Shown here: positions 1 through 8,259 of the stretch, piece after piece
How the letters are laid out: each line of letters begins with the position of its first letter
How positions within the stretch are numbered: position 1 is the first letter of the stretch
NCBI GenBank assembly: GCA_014872875.1
Contig: WKFI01000019.1
Span: 1-64,000, forward strand
Source of the DNA: Paracoccaceae bacterium
Lineage (GTDB): Bacteria; Pseudomonadota; Alphaproteobacteria; Rhodobacterales; Rhodobacteraceae
DNA length: 64,000 bases
Direction: 5' to 3'
Made by a program: the position numbers and the translations under genes
Notes under the pieces: model-generated
Told to the model about the DNA's origin: nothing
The model's database searches: none
The model's input: only the letters and a program-made list of their open reading frames with translations

Positions 1-99
1 CAGCAAATCATCGCTCCCGATCCCGATCTTCTCACCAATCTCCTGAATAGGACGCTTCTGCGCTTCTCGCGCAATCTCAATATCGCTCTTGTAGCTCAT
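1..99 (-). CDS. fhs: Formate-tetrahydrofolate ligase, N-terminal fragment (runs off the window)
   Basis: Only the first 33 residues are present. They begin [14 protein letters not shown] and continue through [17 protein letters not shown], the typical start of formyl-THF synthetases. The ATG at 97-99 has a GGGAGAG ribosome binding site just upstream. The enzyme interconverts formate plus THF with 10-formyl-THF using ATP, in the cytoplasm. Lying downstream of gmaS on the same strand, it would handle C1 units released from methylamine. The gmaS terminator lies between them, so it probably has its own promoter within 100-370. The identification rests on the N-terminus only. Confidence 0.85.
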   Translation of the reverse strand, partial: MSYKSDIEIAREAQKRPIQEIGEKIGIGSDDLL

Positions 100-425
100 T
101 TCATTCTCTCCCTGGCGTGTCTGGCTTTCCCAGACCCTTGCCGTCTGAACCCATCCGCAAGGTCAGAGATGGGCGAATATAGATATCTTTGCCTGTGTCA
201 GTGCAGAAAAGATATTCCTATTAGTCAACTAAAATTCCCACCAGTCAACAGTGGTTTTCAGGAATTCAGCCAGAAAGAGTCTCATGATTTCAATGGTTTA
301 TTTTCAGCATTCGAGAAGCGGCAGTTACCATCGCATATCCGACTCGACGCTCAACAGTATCACTCAAAAGAAAATGCCTGGCCGATCGGGACGGCCAGGC
401 AGATACACTCCGATACACGAGGGGG
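100..425. other. Intergenic region between gmaS and fhs
   Basis: This stretch holds the gmaS terminator hairpin (375-401) and, by position, the fhs promoter. No convincing gene is seen. The short reading frames here have no ribosome binding site and no family resemblance. No riboswitch-like fold could be recognised by eye. Confidence 0.6.
366..401 (-). terminator. Intrinsic terminator of the mgs-gmaS operon
   Basis: A 9-bp perfect stem, TGCCTGGCC (375-383) paired with GGCCAGGCA (393-401), has a 9-nt loop. Read on the minus strand it is followed by TTTTCTTTTGAG (positions 374-363). It lies 25 bp beyond the gmaS stop codon. Confidence 0.85.
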
Positions 426-1754
426 TCAGATGTCCAGAGTGTGTTCTTTTTCCCAACGGGAGAAGTGGCTGACGAACGAGTTCCACTCCTCCTGCTTCAT
501 TTTCAGATAGGCGTTGGAGAACTCGTTGCCCATCATCGCTTTCAGCTCTTCGTCCTTGTCATATTCACGCAGAGCATCCAGCATATTCAACGGAAGCTTC
601 GGAGCATCGGTGACGATGTGACCTTCGGCATACATGTCGATGTCCCAGCGCTTGCCGGGGTCCGCCTTGGTCCGGATACCCGACAGACCGGCTGCAATGA
701 TCACCGCCTGCAACAGGTAGGGGTTCACGGCGCCATCGGGCAGACGCAGTTCGAACCGGCCGGGGCCAGGCACGCGGACCATGTGTGTCCGGTTGTTTCC
801 GGTCCACGTCACGGTATTGGGCGCCCAGGTCGCACCCGACATGGTGCGCGGTGCATTGATCCGCTTGTAGGAGTTCACGGTCGGGTTGGTGATCGCAGCC
901 AATGCCGAGGCGTGCTTCATGATGCCGCCCAGGAAGTTCTTGCCGTTCTCGCCAAGCCCCACTTCGCCGGTCTGGCCCTCGCCTTCGCCTGCAAAAACGT
1001 TGGTGCGGGAATCCGAACCGGGTGCATCCCAAACCGAGATATGGGCGTGGCAACCGTTACCAGTCAGACCTTCGACCGGTTTCGGCATGAAAGTGGCGCG
1101 GAAGCCGTGCTTTTCGGCGACCGATTTGGTCATGAACTTGAAGAAGCTGTGCTTGTCCGCCGTCTTCAGCGCATCATCGAATTCCCAGTTCATCTCGAAC
1201 TGGCCATTCGCGTCTTCGTGGTCGTTCTGGTACGGGCCCCAGCCCAATTCCAGCATGTAGTCGCAGATCTCGCGCACAACGTCATAGCGACGCATAACCG
1301 CCTGCTGGTCATAGCACGGCTTGGCAGCCGTGTCGTAGGGGTCAGAGATCTCTTCCCCGTCCGGAGTCAGCAGAAAGAACTCGGCTTCGATGCCGGTTTT
1401 CACGTGCATGCCTTCGGCAGCGGCTTCGTCGATCAGACGGCGCAGAACGTTACGCGGAGCCTGGGCTACGTCTTGTCCTTCCATGACACAGTTGCCGGCA
1501 ACCCATGCAACTTCGGGTTTCCACGGCAGTTGAATCACCGAGGACGGGTCCGGCACGGCCAGCATGTCCGGGTGGGCCGGAGTCATGTCGAGGTAAGTTG
1601 CAAAGCCGGCGAAACCCGCCCCGTCTTCCTGCATGTCCGCGATCGCCTGAGCAGGCACCAGTTTGGCCCGCTGTCCACCGAACAGGTCGGTGAAGGAGAT
1701 CATGAAGTACTTGACGCCTTTTTCTTTTGCGAAAGCAGCCAGATCTGTGGTCAT
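426..1754 (-). CDS. gmaS: Gamma-glutamylmethylamide synthetase (glutamine synthetase family)
   Basis: This 442-aa glutamine-synthetase-fold protein has the beta-grasp N-terminal domain and the catalytic domain motifs EAEFFLL, ENDHEDANGQFEMNW-like (QNDHEDANGQFEMN) and NGCHAHIS. It is shorter than and distinct from GlnA and matches the GMAS subfamily. It ligates methylamine to glutamate with ATP in the cytoplasm, the entry step of the N-methylglutamate pathway. It is the last gene of the run mgsA-mgsB-mgsC-gmaS, 78 bp after mgsC, and is followed by a strong terminator. The ATG at 1754 has a purine-rich AGGGAAAGGAAAG upstream. The neighbouring mgs genes make GMAS more likely than a generic GlnA paralogue. 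Confidence 0.92.
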   Translation of the reverse strand: MTTDLAAFAKEKGVKYFMISFTDLFGGQRAKLVPAQAIADMQEDGAGFAGFATYLDMTPAHPDMLAVPDPSSVIQLPWKPEVAWVAGNCVMEGQDVAQAPRNVLRRLIDEAAAEGMHVKTGIEAEFFLLTPDGEEISDPYDTAAKPCYDQQAVMRRYDVVREICDYMLELGWGPYQNDHEDANGQFEMNWEFDDALKTADKHSFFKFMTKSVAEKHGFRATFMPKPVEGLTGNGCHAHISVWDAPGSDSRTNVFAGEGEGQTGEVGLGENGKNFLGGIMKHASALAAITNPTVNSYKRINAPRTMSGATWAPNTVTWTGNNRTHMVRVPGPGRFELRLPDGAVNPYLLQAVIIAAGLSGIRTKADPGKRWDIDMYAEGHIVTDAPKLPLNMLDALREYDKDEELKAMMGNEFSNAYLKMKQEEWNSFVSHFSRWEKEHTLDI

Positions 1755-1832
1755 TGGTCCACTTTCCTTTCCCTGTTGAAAATCTGAGTTGAAAAGGCGC
1801 GGGATCCGGGTCCCGCGCCTTCGTTGAGCTGT

Positions 1833-3164
1833 TTAGAAACCTGCCTTGCCAGGGTACCATTCGGTACCGGCCAATGGCACGCGGGCCATTGCGGCAGCTT
1901 CCATCGTCAGGGCGCACAGATCCTCGGGTTCGAGGTTATGCAGGTGATTGTGACCACAGGCGCGAGCAATCGTCTGCGCCTCCAGCGTCATCACCTTGAG
2001 ATAGTTGCGCAGACGGCGGCCGGCTTCAACCGGGTCCAAGCGCGAAGCAAGGTCAGGATCCTGAGTGGTGATCCCTGCGGGGTCCAGGCCTTCGTGCCAA
2101 TCGTCATAGGCGCCGGTAGTGGTGCCCAGCTTCTGGTATTCGTCTTCCCAGCGCGGATCGTTGTCGCCCAGAGCGATCATCGCAGCGGTACCGATCGACA
2201 CGGCATCCGCGCCCAGGGCCAGGGCCTTGGCAACGTCGGCACCGGTGCGGATCCCGCCCGAGACAACAAGTTGCACCTCGCGGTGAACACCCAGATCCTG
2301 CAGCGCCTGAACGGCGGGACGGATACAAGCCAGCGTCGGCAGGCCCACATGTTCGATAAACACGTCCTGCGTCGCGGCCGTACCGCCCTGCATTCCGTCC
2401 AGAACCACGACATCTGCGCCAGCTTTAACGGCCAGTGCGGTGTCATAATACGGACGGGTGCCACCAACCTTCACGTAAATCGGCACCTGCCAATCGGTGA
2501 TCTCGCGCAGTTCCAGAATCTTGATTTCAAGATCGTCGGGACCGGTCCAGTCGGGGTGACGACAGGCCGAGCGCTGGTCGATACCTTTCGGCAGGGTGCG
2601 CATTTCCGCAACACGGTCCGAAATCTTCTGACCCAGCAGCATACCGCCGCCGCCCGGCTTGGCACCTTGGCCAACCACGACTTCGATGGCGTCAGCCTTT
2701 CGCAGATCGTTGGGGTTCATGCCATAACGTGACGGCAGGTACTGATAGACCAGCTTGGTCGAATGGCCGCGTTCTTCCGGGGTCATGCCACCGTCACCGG
2801 TGGTGGTCGAGGTACCGGCTGCGGACGCACCGCGACCCAGGGCCTCTTTCGCCGGGCCGGACAAAGCACCAAAGCTCATGCCGGCAATGGTGATCGGAAT
2901 GTCCAGCTCGATCGGCTTCTTGGCAAAACGCGTCCCAAGGGTGACCTTGGTTTCACACTTCTCACGATAGCCTTCCAGAGGGTAGCGCGACACCGATGCA
3001 CCCAGGAACAGCAGGTCATCGAAATGCGGTACGCGGCGTTTGGCACCGCCGCCGCGGATGTCGTAGATGCCGGTTGCAGCGGCACGACGGATCTCGGCGT
3101 TGGTCGGGTTCGAAAAGGTCGCCGACTGGATCGGAACCGTGCGTGGGATGTTGTTGTTATCCAT
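1833..3164 (-). CDS. mgsC: N-methylglutamate synthase subunit C, FMN-binding glutamate-synthase-like
   Basis: This 443-aa protein corresponds to the FMN/3Fe-4S central domain of glutamate synthase large subunit (GlxD-like). Visible signatures are GMSFGALSGPAKEALGRGA, GDGGMTPEERGHS, GQGAKPGGGGMLLG and SGGIRTGADVAKALALGADAV, the last being the phosphate-binding end of the barrel. With MgsA and MgsB it forms N-methylglutamate synthase, converting gamma-glutamylmethylamide or methylamine plus glutamate into N-methylglutamate. It lies 17 bp after mgsB. Glutamate synthase proper fuses these domains in one chain, so the split into three genes supports Mgs or the related Glx proteins. Confidence 0.9.
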   Translation of the reverse strand: MDNNNIPRTVPIQSATFSNPTNAEIRRAAATGIYDIRGGGAKRRVPHFDDLLFLGASVSRYPLEGYREKCETKVTLGTRFAKKPIELDIPITIAGMSFGALSGPAKEALGRGASAAGTSTTTGDGGMTPEERGHSTKLVYQYLPSRYGMNPNDLRKADAIEVVVGQGAKPGGGGMLLGQKISDRVAEMRTLPKGIDQRSACRHPDWTGPDDLEIKILELREITDWQVPIYVKVGGTRPYYDTALAVKAGADVVVLDGMQGGTAATQDVFIEHVGLPTLACIRPAVQALQDLGVHREVQLVVSGGIRTGADVAKALALGADAVSIGTAAMIALGDNDPRWEDEYQKLGTTTGAYDDWHEGLDPAGITTQDPDLASRLDPVEAGRRLRNYLKVMTLEAQTIARACGHNHLHNLEPEDLCALTMEAAAMARVPLAGTEWYPGKAGF

Positions 3165-3181
3165 GACTGTGGTCCTTGTCC

Positions 3182-3865
3182 TTAATACGCCTGCGCGTTG
3201 TCTACGTCGAAGTTGTAGAGCTGGCGGGCCGAGCCGTAGCGCTTGAACTCTTCGGGTTTCGCATCTGCACCAGCACGTTCCAGCAGATCCTTGAGGATCT
3301 CGATATGCTCGGGGCGCATTTCCTTTTCGATGCAGTCCGCGCCGAGGCTCTTGACCGAACCGCGCACGAAGAAGCGTGCCTCGTAGCAGCTGTCGCCAAG
3401 TGCATCACCGGCGTCGCCCAGAACAACCAGGTTGCCAGACTGTCCCATGAAGGCGCACATATGACCGATATTGCCGTGCACGACGATGTCGATACCCTTC
3501 ATCGAGATACCGCAGCGCGAGCTGGCATTGCCCTTGATGTTCAGCAATCCACCATGTCCGGTTGCACCTGCATACTGGCTGGCGTCACCTTCCACTTCGA
3601 CTACACCCGACATCATGTTTTCCGCAACGCCCGGGCCAACCGAACCTTTGACGTGAACATGAGCCTGCTGGTTCATGCCGGCGCAATAGTAGCCGGTAGA
3701 TCCATTGACAGTCACCTTAATCGGAGCGTTCAGACCCACGGCAACAGCGTGGCTGCCTTTGGGGTTGTTCACTTCCCAGCTTTCTTCGGTGACGTTTTCA
3801 TTCTGAGCCTGCAGCGCCGTGTTCAGACCGCGCAGCCCATCCGCTTCGAGATTGTATGTCTGCAT
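3182..3865 (-). CDS. mgsB: N-methylglutamate synthase subunit B (GXGXG domain)
   Basis: This 227-aa protein is a stand-alone GXGXG beta-helix domain, equivalent to the C-terminal domain of glutamate synthase alpha (GlxC-like). The repeated glycine pattern is visible in GSTGYYCAGMNQQ, GVVEVEGDASQYAGATGHGG and HGNIGHMCAFMGQSGNLVVLGDAGDALGDS. It is an assembly and structural subunit of the Mgs complex. The start codon is 1 nt from the mgsA stop (3867-3869), so it is probably translationally coupled to mgsA. Confidence 0.9.
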   Translation of the reverse strand: MQTYNLEADGLRGLNTALQAQNENVTEESWEVNNPKGSHAVAVGLNAPIKVTVNGSTGYYCAGMNQQAHVHVKGSVGPGVAENMMSGVVEVEGDASQYAGATGHGGLLNIKGNASSRCGISMKGIDIVVHGNIGHMCAFMGQSGNLVVLGDAGDALGDSCYEARFFVRGSVKSLGADCIEKEMRPEHIEILKDLLERAGADAKPEEFKRYGSARQLYNFDVDNAQAY

Positions 3866-3866
3866 C

Positions 3867-4763
3867 TTAGTGGTTCCAGAAATAAACGGTTGCGGGTTCG
3901 GGCTCCCAGACCTTGGCGTCTTCGATGCCCGGCAGGTTCACCAGCGCGCGGTATTCGGATCCGAACGCCACATACTGATCTGTTTCCGCCATCACGGCCG
4001 GCTTACAGGCGATCGGGTCACGAACCACGCCAAAGCCATCCTTGGTGCCGACGACAAAGTTGAAGAACCCGTCCAGATCGTCGATCGAGTTTTCCAGGGC
4101 TTCACCCAGCGAGGCACCGTTCTGCATTTTCCAGGTCAGGTAAGCCGCGCCAACTTCGGTGTCGTTCATCGACTCGATCCGGACACCTTCGCGCTTCAGC
4201 TTGCGACGCCAGGAGTTGTGGTTCGACAGCGAACCATTGTGCACCAGGCACTGGTCGGTCCCGGTCGAGAACGGGTGAGCACCCTCGGTGGTAACGGCAG
4301 ATTCAGTCGCCATGCGAGTGTGACCGATGCCATGGGTACCACCCATGCCGGACACATCAAAGCGGGCAGCCACGTCTTTGGGCAGGCCGACTTCCTTGTA
4401 GATCTCGATCACGTCACCCGCGGACATGATGCGCATACCAGCACGCAGGGTCGCCAAGGCTTCACGCGCCTCTTCCAGCTTGTCATGCGGCATCTCGAGG
4501 ATCGCGTGAGTGTCGTTGCGACGAAGCTCGACCTTGGTGTTGATCGCCTCACTCAGATCATCCGCCAGAGTCGCAAAATCTGCGTCTGCGTTATCCGATT
4601 GGACGGTCAGCTTCGAGTTCCCATCTGCATCCGACCCGTAAATCGCAATGCCTGCGCTATCAGGTCCGCGATCGGTCATCGTGATGAGCATATCAGTGAG
4701 CATCGCGCCCAACTGCGGCTCAAGAGATTTGTCTTTCAGAAAAAGACCTACAATCCCGCACAT
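3867..4763 (-). CDS. mgsA: N-methylglutamate synthase subunit A, class II glutamine-amidotransferase-like
   Basis: The start is set at the ATG of MCGIVGLF, because Cys2 becomes the N-terminal nucleophile after Met removal. An AGGAGG ribosome binding site precedes it, so a longer frame reaching 4823 is rejected. The 298-aa Ntn-hydrolase domain carries GPDSAGIAIYG, HTRMATES and LVHNGSLSNH, which are substrate-binding motifs of class II amidotransferases. In the Mgs complex it probably hydrolyses the gamma-glutamyl amide and releases the amine for transfer. It is first in mgsABC-gmaS. A UUCG-capped hairpin (4861-4882) separates it from the amt genes upstream. Confidence 0.9.
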   Translation of the reverse strand: MCGIVGLFLKDKSLEPQLGAMLTDMLITMTDRGPDSAGIAIYGSDADGNSKLTVQSDNADADFATLADDLSEAINTKVELRRNDTHAILEMPHDKLEEAREALATLRAGMRIMSAGDVIEIYKEVGLPKDVAARFDVSGMGGTHGIGHTRMATESAVTTEGAHPFSTGTDQCLVHNGSLSNHNSWRRKLKREGVRIESMNDTEVGAAYLTWKMQNGASLGEALENSIDDLDGFFNFVVGTKDGFGVVRDPIACKPAVMAETDQYVAFGSEYRALVNLPGIEDAKVWEPEPATVYFWNH

Positions 4764-4860
4764 GCGTGTGCCTCCTACGTTTTGTCTCGAATCAACGCTA
4801 ACACCTTGCTTCTCGACATTCAACTCTTAAGAAACTTTTTTTCCTATGAAGGAAACGAAC

Positions 4861-4882
4861 AAGCGGGCCCGAAGGCCCGCTT
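4861..4882 (-). terminator. UUCG-capped terminator hairpin between the amt genes and mgsA
   Basis: The 9-bp stem AAGCGGGCC/GGCCCGCTT has a four-base loop that reads TTCG on the minus strand. It is followed there by TGTTCGTTTCCTT. It lies 14 bp after the stop of the 71-aa gene and about 100 bp before mgsA. It would partly or fully separate amt transcription from mgsABC-gmaS. Confidence 0.75.
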
Positions 4883-4895
4883 GAGAAGACATTTG

Positions 4896-5111
4896 TCAGT
4901 ATTTTTCGAGGAGCTTATGGATCTTTTCCTCATCTCCTACGTGTTTTGCAGCCTCCAGATGCTTGCCTTCTCGAACAAATTGGATGCGATGCCATCCAAT
5001 CCAGAACGCGACACCCAAGATCACCATGAGGACTTCAGATCCTTGGAAGGGATAGACCGCCCCGACCTCTGCCAGGTCCACTGCCCAGCTGTCGTAACCA
5101 ATCGTAGACAT
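4896..5111 (-). CDS. Small membrane protein downstream of Amt (71 aa)
   Basis: A 71-aa protein has one clear membrane segment (about residues 27-42, VLMVILGVAFWIGWHR) followed by a charged C-terminal tail rich in Lys and Glu. It starts 27 bp after the amt stop on the same strand, with an AAGGAG-like site (revcomp of tctcctta at 5118-5125). I do not recognise a named family. The tight linkage to amt suggests an accessory or regulatory partner of the transporter, which is inference. Coding is supported by position, ribosome binding site and a plausible membrane topology. Confidence 0.7.
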   Translation of the reverse strand: MSTIGYDSWAVDLAEVGAVYPFQGSEVLMVILGVAFWIGWHRIQFVREGKHLEAAKHVGDEEKIHKLLEKY

Positions 5112-5138
5112 TTTGATTCTCCTTAAGTTGCTGGGAAC

Positions 5139-6497
5139 TTATTCGCCGGCCAATGCAGCCTTGTCGGCAGCAATGATTTCGGCTTTGGCGTCTTCGTAGG
5201 CATGGTGCTCGGCATAATCGAGACCTTGCAGCTCCACCTCTTCAGGGATCCGCAGGACGCCGGCCGCAGCCTGCATCTTGGCCACGATAAACGCCGGCAG
5301 CCAACCCAGCACGAAGAACATGATGAAGGCACCAACGGTCTGACCAACCGGGTTGATCGCCGCATACCCTTCATATGGCGAGCTCGGCACGCCCCAGAGC
5401 AGGAAGCCGGAGATGATCAGTCCAACAACACCGGAGTAACCATGCACGGCCACCGCACCAACAGCGTCGTCCAGCTTGAAGGTCCGCTCGACCCAGAAGT
5501 GCAGCTTGTAGACGATGACGACACCCACGGCACCAACCAGCATGGCCTGGATCGGGTGATACAGGTCGTTGCCTGCCGACGCCGTGATGATCCCGGCAAG
5601 ACCCCCTGAGAAGGTCCAGAAAGCGTCGCCCTTGGAAACCACATAGGCAGCCATCAAACCACCAGACAGCGACATGAGGAAGTTGAACGTGATCGCGGAC
5701 AGTGACGTCGGCGCCAGATAGATGTTGGTAGCCGTCCAGGTGATTCCAGTGATCTGACCGTCAATCCCTTCAGGCGAGATGATCGGAACGTTACACGCGG
5801 CGTAGAAGCCCCAGAAACCCGAGTAGATCAGGAAGATCCCGATTGTCAGCATCCAAGGATTATGAGGCGGGATGTCACGCGGAGTTCCATCGGCGGCGAA
5901 TTTACCGATCCGCGGACCCAGAACCATGATCACACCCAAAGCGTAACCACCGGCGATGGCGTGAATCACACCCGATGCATAGGCATCGTGATAGCCCAGA
6001 TACTTGACCATCCAACCGGCATAGTGCCAGCCCCAGGCAGCATCGATGATCCAGAACACCGAACCGATCAGCACGGCGTGCACCCAAAGAGCCGAAGAGC
6101 GGATCCGTTCGATCACAGCACCCGACACAATAGAGGCAGCAGTCCAGGAGAACAGCAGGAACGCCGCCCAGAACACACCCGTGATTCTGTCAGACAGGTT
6201 GGTGCCCATGTTTTCGGACCACGGCAGATTGGCGTTGCCCATGTCGTGGTTCAGACCACCGAAGAAGGGGAAGTCCGGGAACGCCCAGTAAATCCACCAT
6301 CCAAAGAAGAAGAATGTCACCGTGACCAACGGAATGATCATGATGTTTTTCATCAATGTATGCATGTGGTTGCGGTGGCGGCTGGCGCCCACCTCATACA
6401 TGCAGAACCCGACGTGAATCAGGAACATGAAGACGACCGTCACCCAGTAATAAAACTCGGTGAAAACTGTCGTCAGAGCATTCAGATTACCATCCAC
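5139..6497 (-). CDS. amt: Ammonium/methylammonium transporter, Amt family
   Basis: This 452-aa polytopic protein has about 11 membrane helices and typical Amt features: WGWHYAGWMVKYLG, GVIHAIAGGYALG, the NPWMLTIGIFLIYSGFWGFYAACN stretch and a VAVHGYSGVVGLI segment carrying a pore His. It conducts ammonium and probably methylammonium across the inner membrane. No glnK lies beside it, which is unusual for amt genes. Instead a 71-aa membrane protein follows. Its place between mgs-gmaS and dmm fits methylamine uptake or recapture. Substrate preference cannot be read from sequence. Confidence 0.9.
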   Translation of the reverse strand: MDGNLNALTTVFTEFYYWVTVVFMFLIHVGFCMYEVGASRHRNHMHTLMKNIMIIPLVTVTFFFFGWWIYWAFPDFPFFGGLNHDMGNANLPWSENMGTNLSDRITGVFWAAFLLFSWTAASIVSGAVIERIRSSALWVHAVLIGSVFWIIDAAWGWHYAGWMVKYLGYHDAYASGVIHAIAGGYALGVIMVLGPRIGKFAADGTPRDIPPHNPWMLTIGIFLIYSGFWGFYAACNVPIISPEGIDGQITGITWTATNIYLAPTSLSAITFNFLMSLSGGLMAAYVVSKGDAFWTFSGGLAGIITASAGNDLYHPIQAMLVGAVGVVIVYKLHFWVERTFKLDDAVGAVAVHGYSGVVGLIISGFLLWGVPSSPYEGYAAINPVGQTVGAFIMFFVLGWLPAFIVAKMQAAAGVLRIPEEVELQGLDYAEHHAYEDAKAEIIAADKAALAGE

Positions 6498-6862
6498 TTG
6501 TAGCCCTCCCTGTTGGCTGTTTGATGGGCAATTTTTGCCTCTGAGTGAAATAATATTCTCAATTTATTGCATACGCCTTGATGCATGTGTCAATAATCTT
6601 GTGAAAAAAAGTTCACTAAGGGTATCTGCCAAGGGGTGCTGTCCGACGCCGCTTGCTGTTGAGAAAGACAGGAATTTCAACCCTCCCCTCTTCAGATCTG
6701 GACGAGTCACTTCATGAAGAACAGGATGGCTTCGAATTTGGAGTTGAGCCTATCAAGACGGTAAAAATGCCGAGAATCGAAGCTGTGCTCAGTCGAAATC
6801 ACCGAGGTTGATTCCCGGTTCTTCACCCAGGAATTACTCCCGGCACGAACTGATTGAGGCTG

Positions 6863-6882
6863 TTTTTGGTACAAATTGGTCC
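6863..6882. promoter_or_regulatory. Distal TTGGT box pair upstream of dmmD
   Basis: TTTTTGGTACA (6863-6873) is followed at once by AATTGGTCC. The same 11-mer occurs at 17418-17428 in front of the LIV-type transporter operon, where it too is followed by a TGGACC box. It is probably a regulator site shared by the two promoters; this is inference from sequence repetition. Confidence 0.5.
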
Positions 6883-6951
6883 AAGAGCGCCCACAAAACA
6901 CAAGTCTTGCAGCCCTTTATGTGAAATTCTTTTTCCTTAAATGAAAAATTA

Positions 6952-7020
6952 TTGACAGCGATGCCCCTCTCAAGGCTAACTGGACCAGACCAATGGAACC
7001 AAAACTGACTTTTTTGGTCC
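6952..7020 (+). promoter_or_regulatory. dmmD promoter with overlapping ACCA-box operator
   Basis: A consensus -35 TTGACA (6952-6957) is followed at 17-18 bp by GCTAACT (6975-6981) as a weak -10. Directly on it sits TGGACCAGACCAA (6981-6993), then GGAACCAAAA (6996-7005) and TTTTGGTCC (7012-7020). The block 6981-7004 matches 19846-19869 upstream of tmm with a single mismatch. A repressor bound here would cover the expected transcription start. Confidence 0.65.
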
Positions 7021-7044
7021 ACAACGAACAGGGAGACAACAGAA

Positions 7045-8190
7045 ATGGCCATTATCTGGCGGACCTCGGCACTGGCACAGCGCCACAAGGAAATTGGCGG
7101 TGAGCTTGAGGATTGGAACGGGATGGGAACTGCCTGGTTCTATGACCACACCCCCGAACGCGCCAAAGCCGACTATGAAGCAATCCGGACCAAAGCCGGG
7201 CTTATGGATGTGTCCGGCCTGAAGAAAGTCCACGTTGTTGGCGAACATGCAGCCCAGGTCATCGACCGGGTCACCACCCGCAATGTCGAAAAGATCATGC
7301 CGGGTCGGTCGACCTATGCCTCGATCCTGAACGACCAGGGCAAATTCGTCGATGACTGCATCATCTATCGCTTGTCCGTGAACAGCTGGATGGTTGTCCA
7401 CGGCACCGGCACCGGGATGGAGCAGCTGAGCACAGTTGCCGCTTCGAAAAACTGCTCGGTGATCTTTGACGACAATCTGCATGACATGTCGCTGCAAGGA
7501 CCGGTGGCAGTAGACTTCCTAGCCAAACATGTGCCGGGCATTCGCGATCTGGCCTATTTCGGCATCATCCAGACCAAGCTGTTTGGTTGCCCGGTCATGA
7601 TCTCGCGCACCGGTTATACCGGCGAGCGTGGGTATGAAATCTTCTGCCAGGCCAAGGATGCGGTTCACCTGTGGGACAATATCCTGTCGGATGGCGCAGA
7701 TCTGGGCATTGTCCCCGTGCAGTTCTCCACCCTCGACCTGCTGCGGACCGAAAGCTACCTGCTGTTCTATCCGGGCGACAACTCGGAAACTTACCCGTTC
7801 GACAACGAAACCTGCGGCGACACGCTGTGGGAACTGGGTCTGGAATTTACCGTGTCGCCTGGCAAGACCGGCTTTATCGGTGCAGAAAACCACTATGCGG
7901 CCCAAGGCAAGGAACGGTTCAAGATCTACGGTGTTATGCTGGAAGGTACGACCCCGGCGGACGAAGGCGCTGACCTGTTGCAGAATGGCGAAAAGGTCGG
8001 TGTTGTCACATACGGCATGTACTCCGAAGTCAATGGCCACAATGTGGGCATCGCCCGCATGCCCGTTGATTGCGCCAAGCCAGGCACCGAACTGACGGTT
8101 CGCAATGGCGACGGCACGGAAATCGCGGCCACCGCGGAAGAGATGCCGTTCTATGACAAGGACAAGTCTATCCGTACCGCAAAGGGCTGA
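7045..8190 (+). CDS. dmmD: GcvT-like aminomethyltransferase of the dimethylamine operon
   Basis: This 381-aa protein has the glycine-cleavage T-protein fold. N-terminal part: residues 1-150, with DVSGLKKVHVVG and VTTRNVEKIMPG. Folate-site region: SRTGYTGERGYEIF near residues 191-204. C-terminal barrel: about 290-370. DmmD in marine bacteria is thought to capture the formaldehyde equivalent from dimethylamine oxidation on tetrahydrofolate. It leads the dmmDABC operon behind GGGAG and an operator-rich promoter. A strong hairpin (8200-8226) separates it from dmmA. A generic GcvT is unlikely because no gcvH or gcvP is nearby and the heme N-demethylase genes follow. Confidence 0.85.
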   Translation: MAIIWRTSALAQRHKEIGGELEDWNGMGTAWFYDHTPERAKADYEAIRTKAGLMDVSGLKKVHVVGEHAAQVIDRVTTRNVEKIMPGRSTYASILNDQGKFVDDCIIYRLSVNSWMVVHGTGTGMEQLSTVAASKNCSVIFDDNLHDMSLQGPVAVDFLAKHVPGIRDLAYFGIIQTKLFGCPVMISRTGYTGERGYEIFCQAKDAVHLWDNILSDGADLGIVPVQFSTLDLLRTESYLLFYPGDNSETYPFDNETCGDTLWELGLEFTVSPGKTGFIGAENHYAAQGKERFKIYGVMLEGTTPADEGADLLQNGEKVGVVTYGMYSEVNGHNVGIARMPVDCAKPGTELTVRNGDGTEIAATAEEMPFYDKDKSIRTAKG

Positions 8191-8199
8191 GCTGAACCC

Positions 8200-8226
8200 C
8201 GGACGTCCCCATGCGGGGGACGTCCG
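8200..8226 (+). other. Stable hairpin between dmmD and dmmA
   Basis: An 11-bp perfect stem, CGGACGTCCCC (8200-8210) with GGGGACGTCCG (8216-8226), has a 5-nt loop and is followed by ATTTCG rather than a T-run. It is more likely an mRNA stability or partial attenuation element within the operon than a full terminator. Confidence 0.7.
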
Positions 8227-8259
8227 ATTTCGCCAATCCGACCGCAGGAACGAACCCAC

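Larger units (their letters stand above)
6498..7044. other. Divergent intergenic region amt/dmmD (547 bp)
   Basis: No credible gene is seen. It holds the dmmD promoter and operator sites (6863-6882 and 6952-7020, described separately) and must hold the amt promoter near 6498-6620, which is AT-rich and contains the small palindrome GGCAATTTTTGCC (6529-6541 approximately). I could not find a proper sigma-54 element (GG-N10-GC) for amt. Confidence 0.6.

Noticed and set aside
1741-1760. TTGGTCC adjacent to the gmaS start as another ACCA-type operator
   Set aside because: A single short match overlapping the start codon, inside an operon, with no repeat partner; chance match is likely.
441-1787. 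Long open frame (448 aa) opposite gmaS
   Set aside because: It is the antisense shadow of gmaS, with Arg/His/Gly-rich composition typical of reverse high-GC genes and no family features.
6529-6541. Sigma-54 promoter for amt near GGCAATTTTTGCC
   Set aside because: On the minus strand GG and GC are separated by 8 bp and not the required 10, so the element does not fit.
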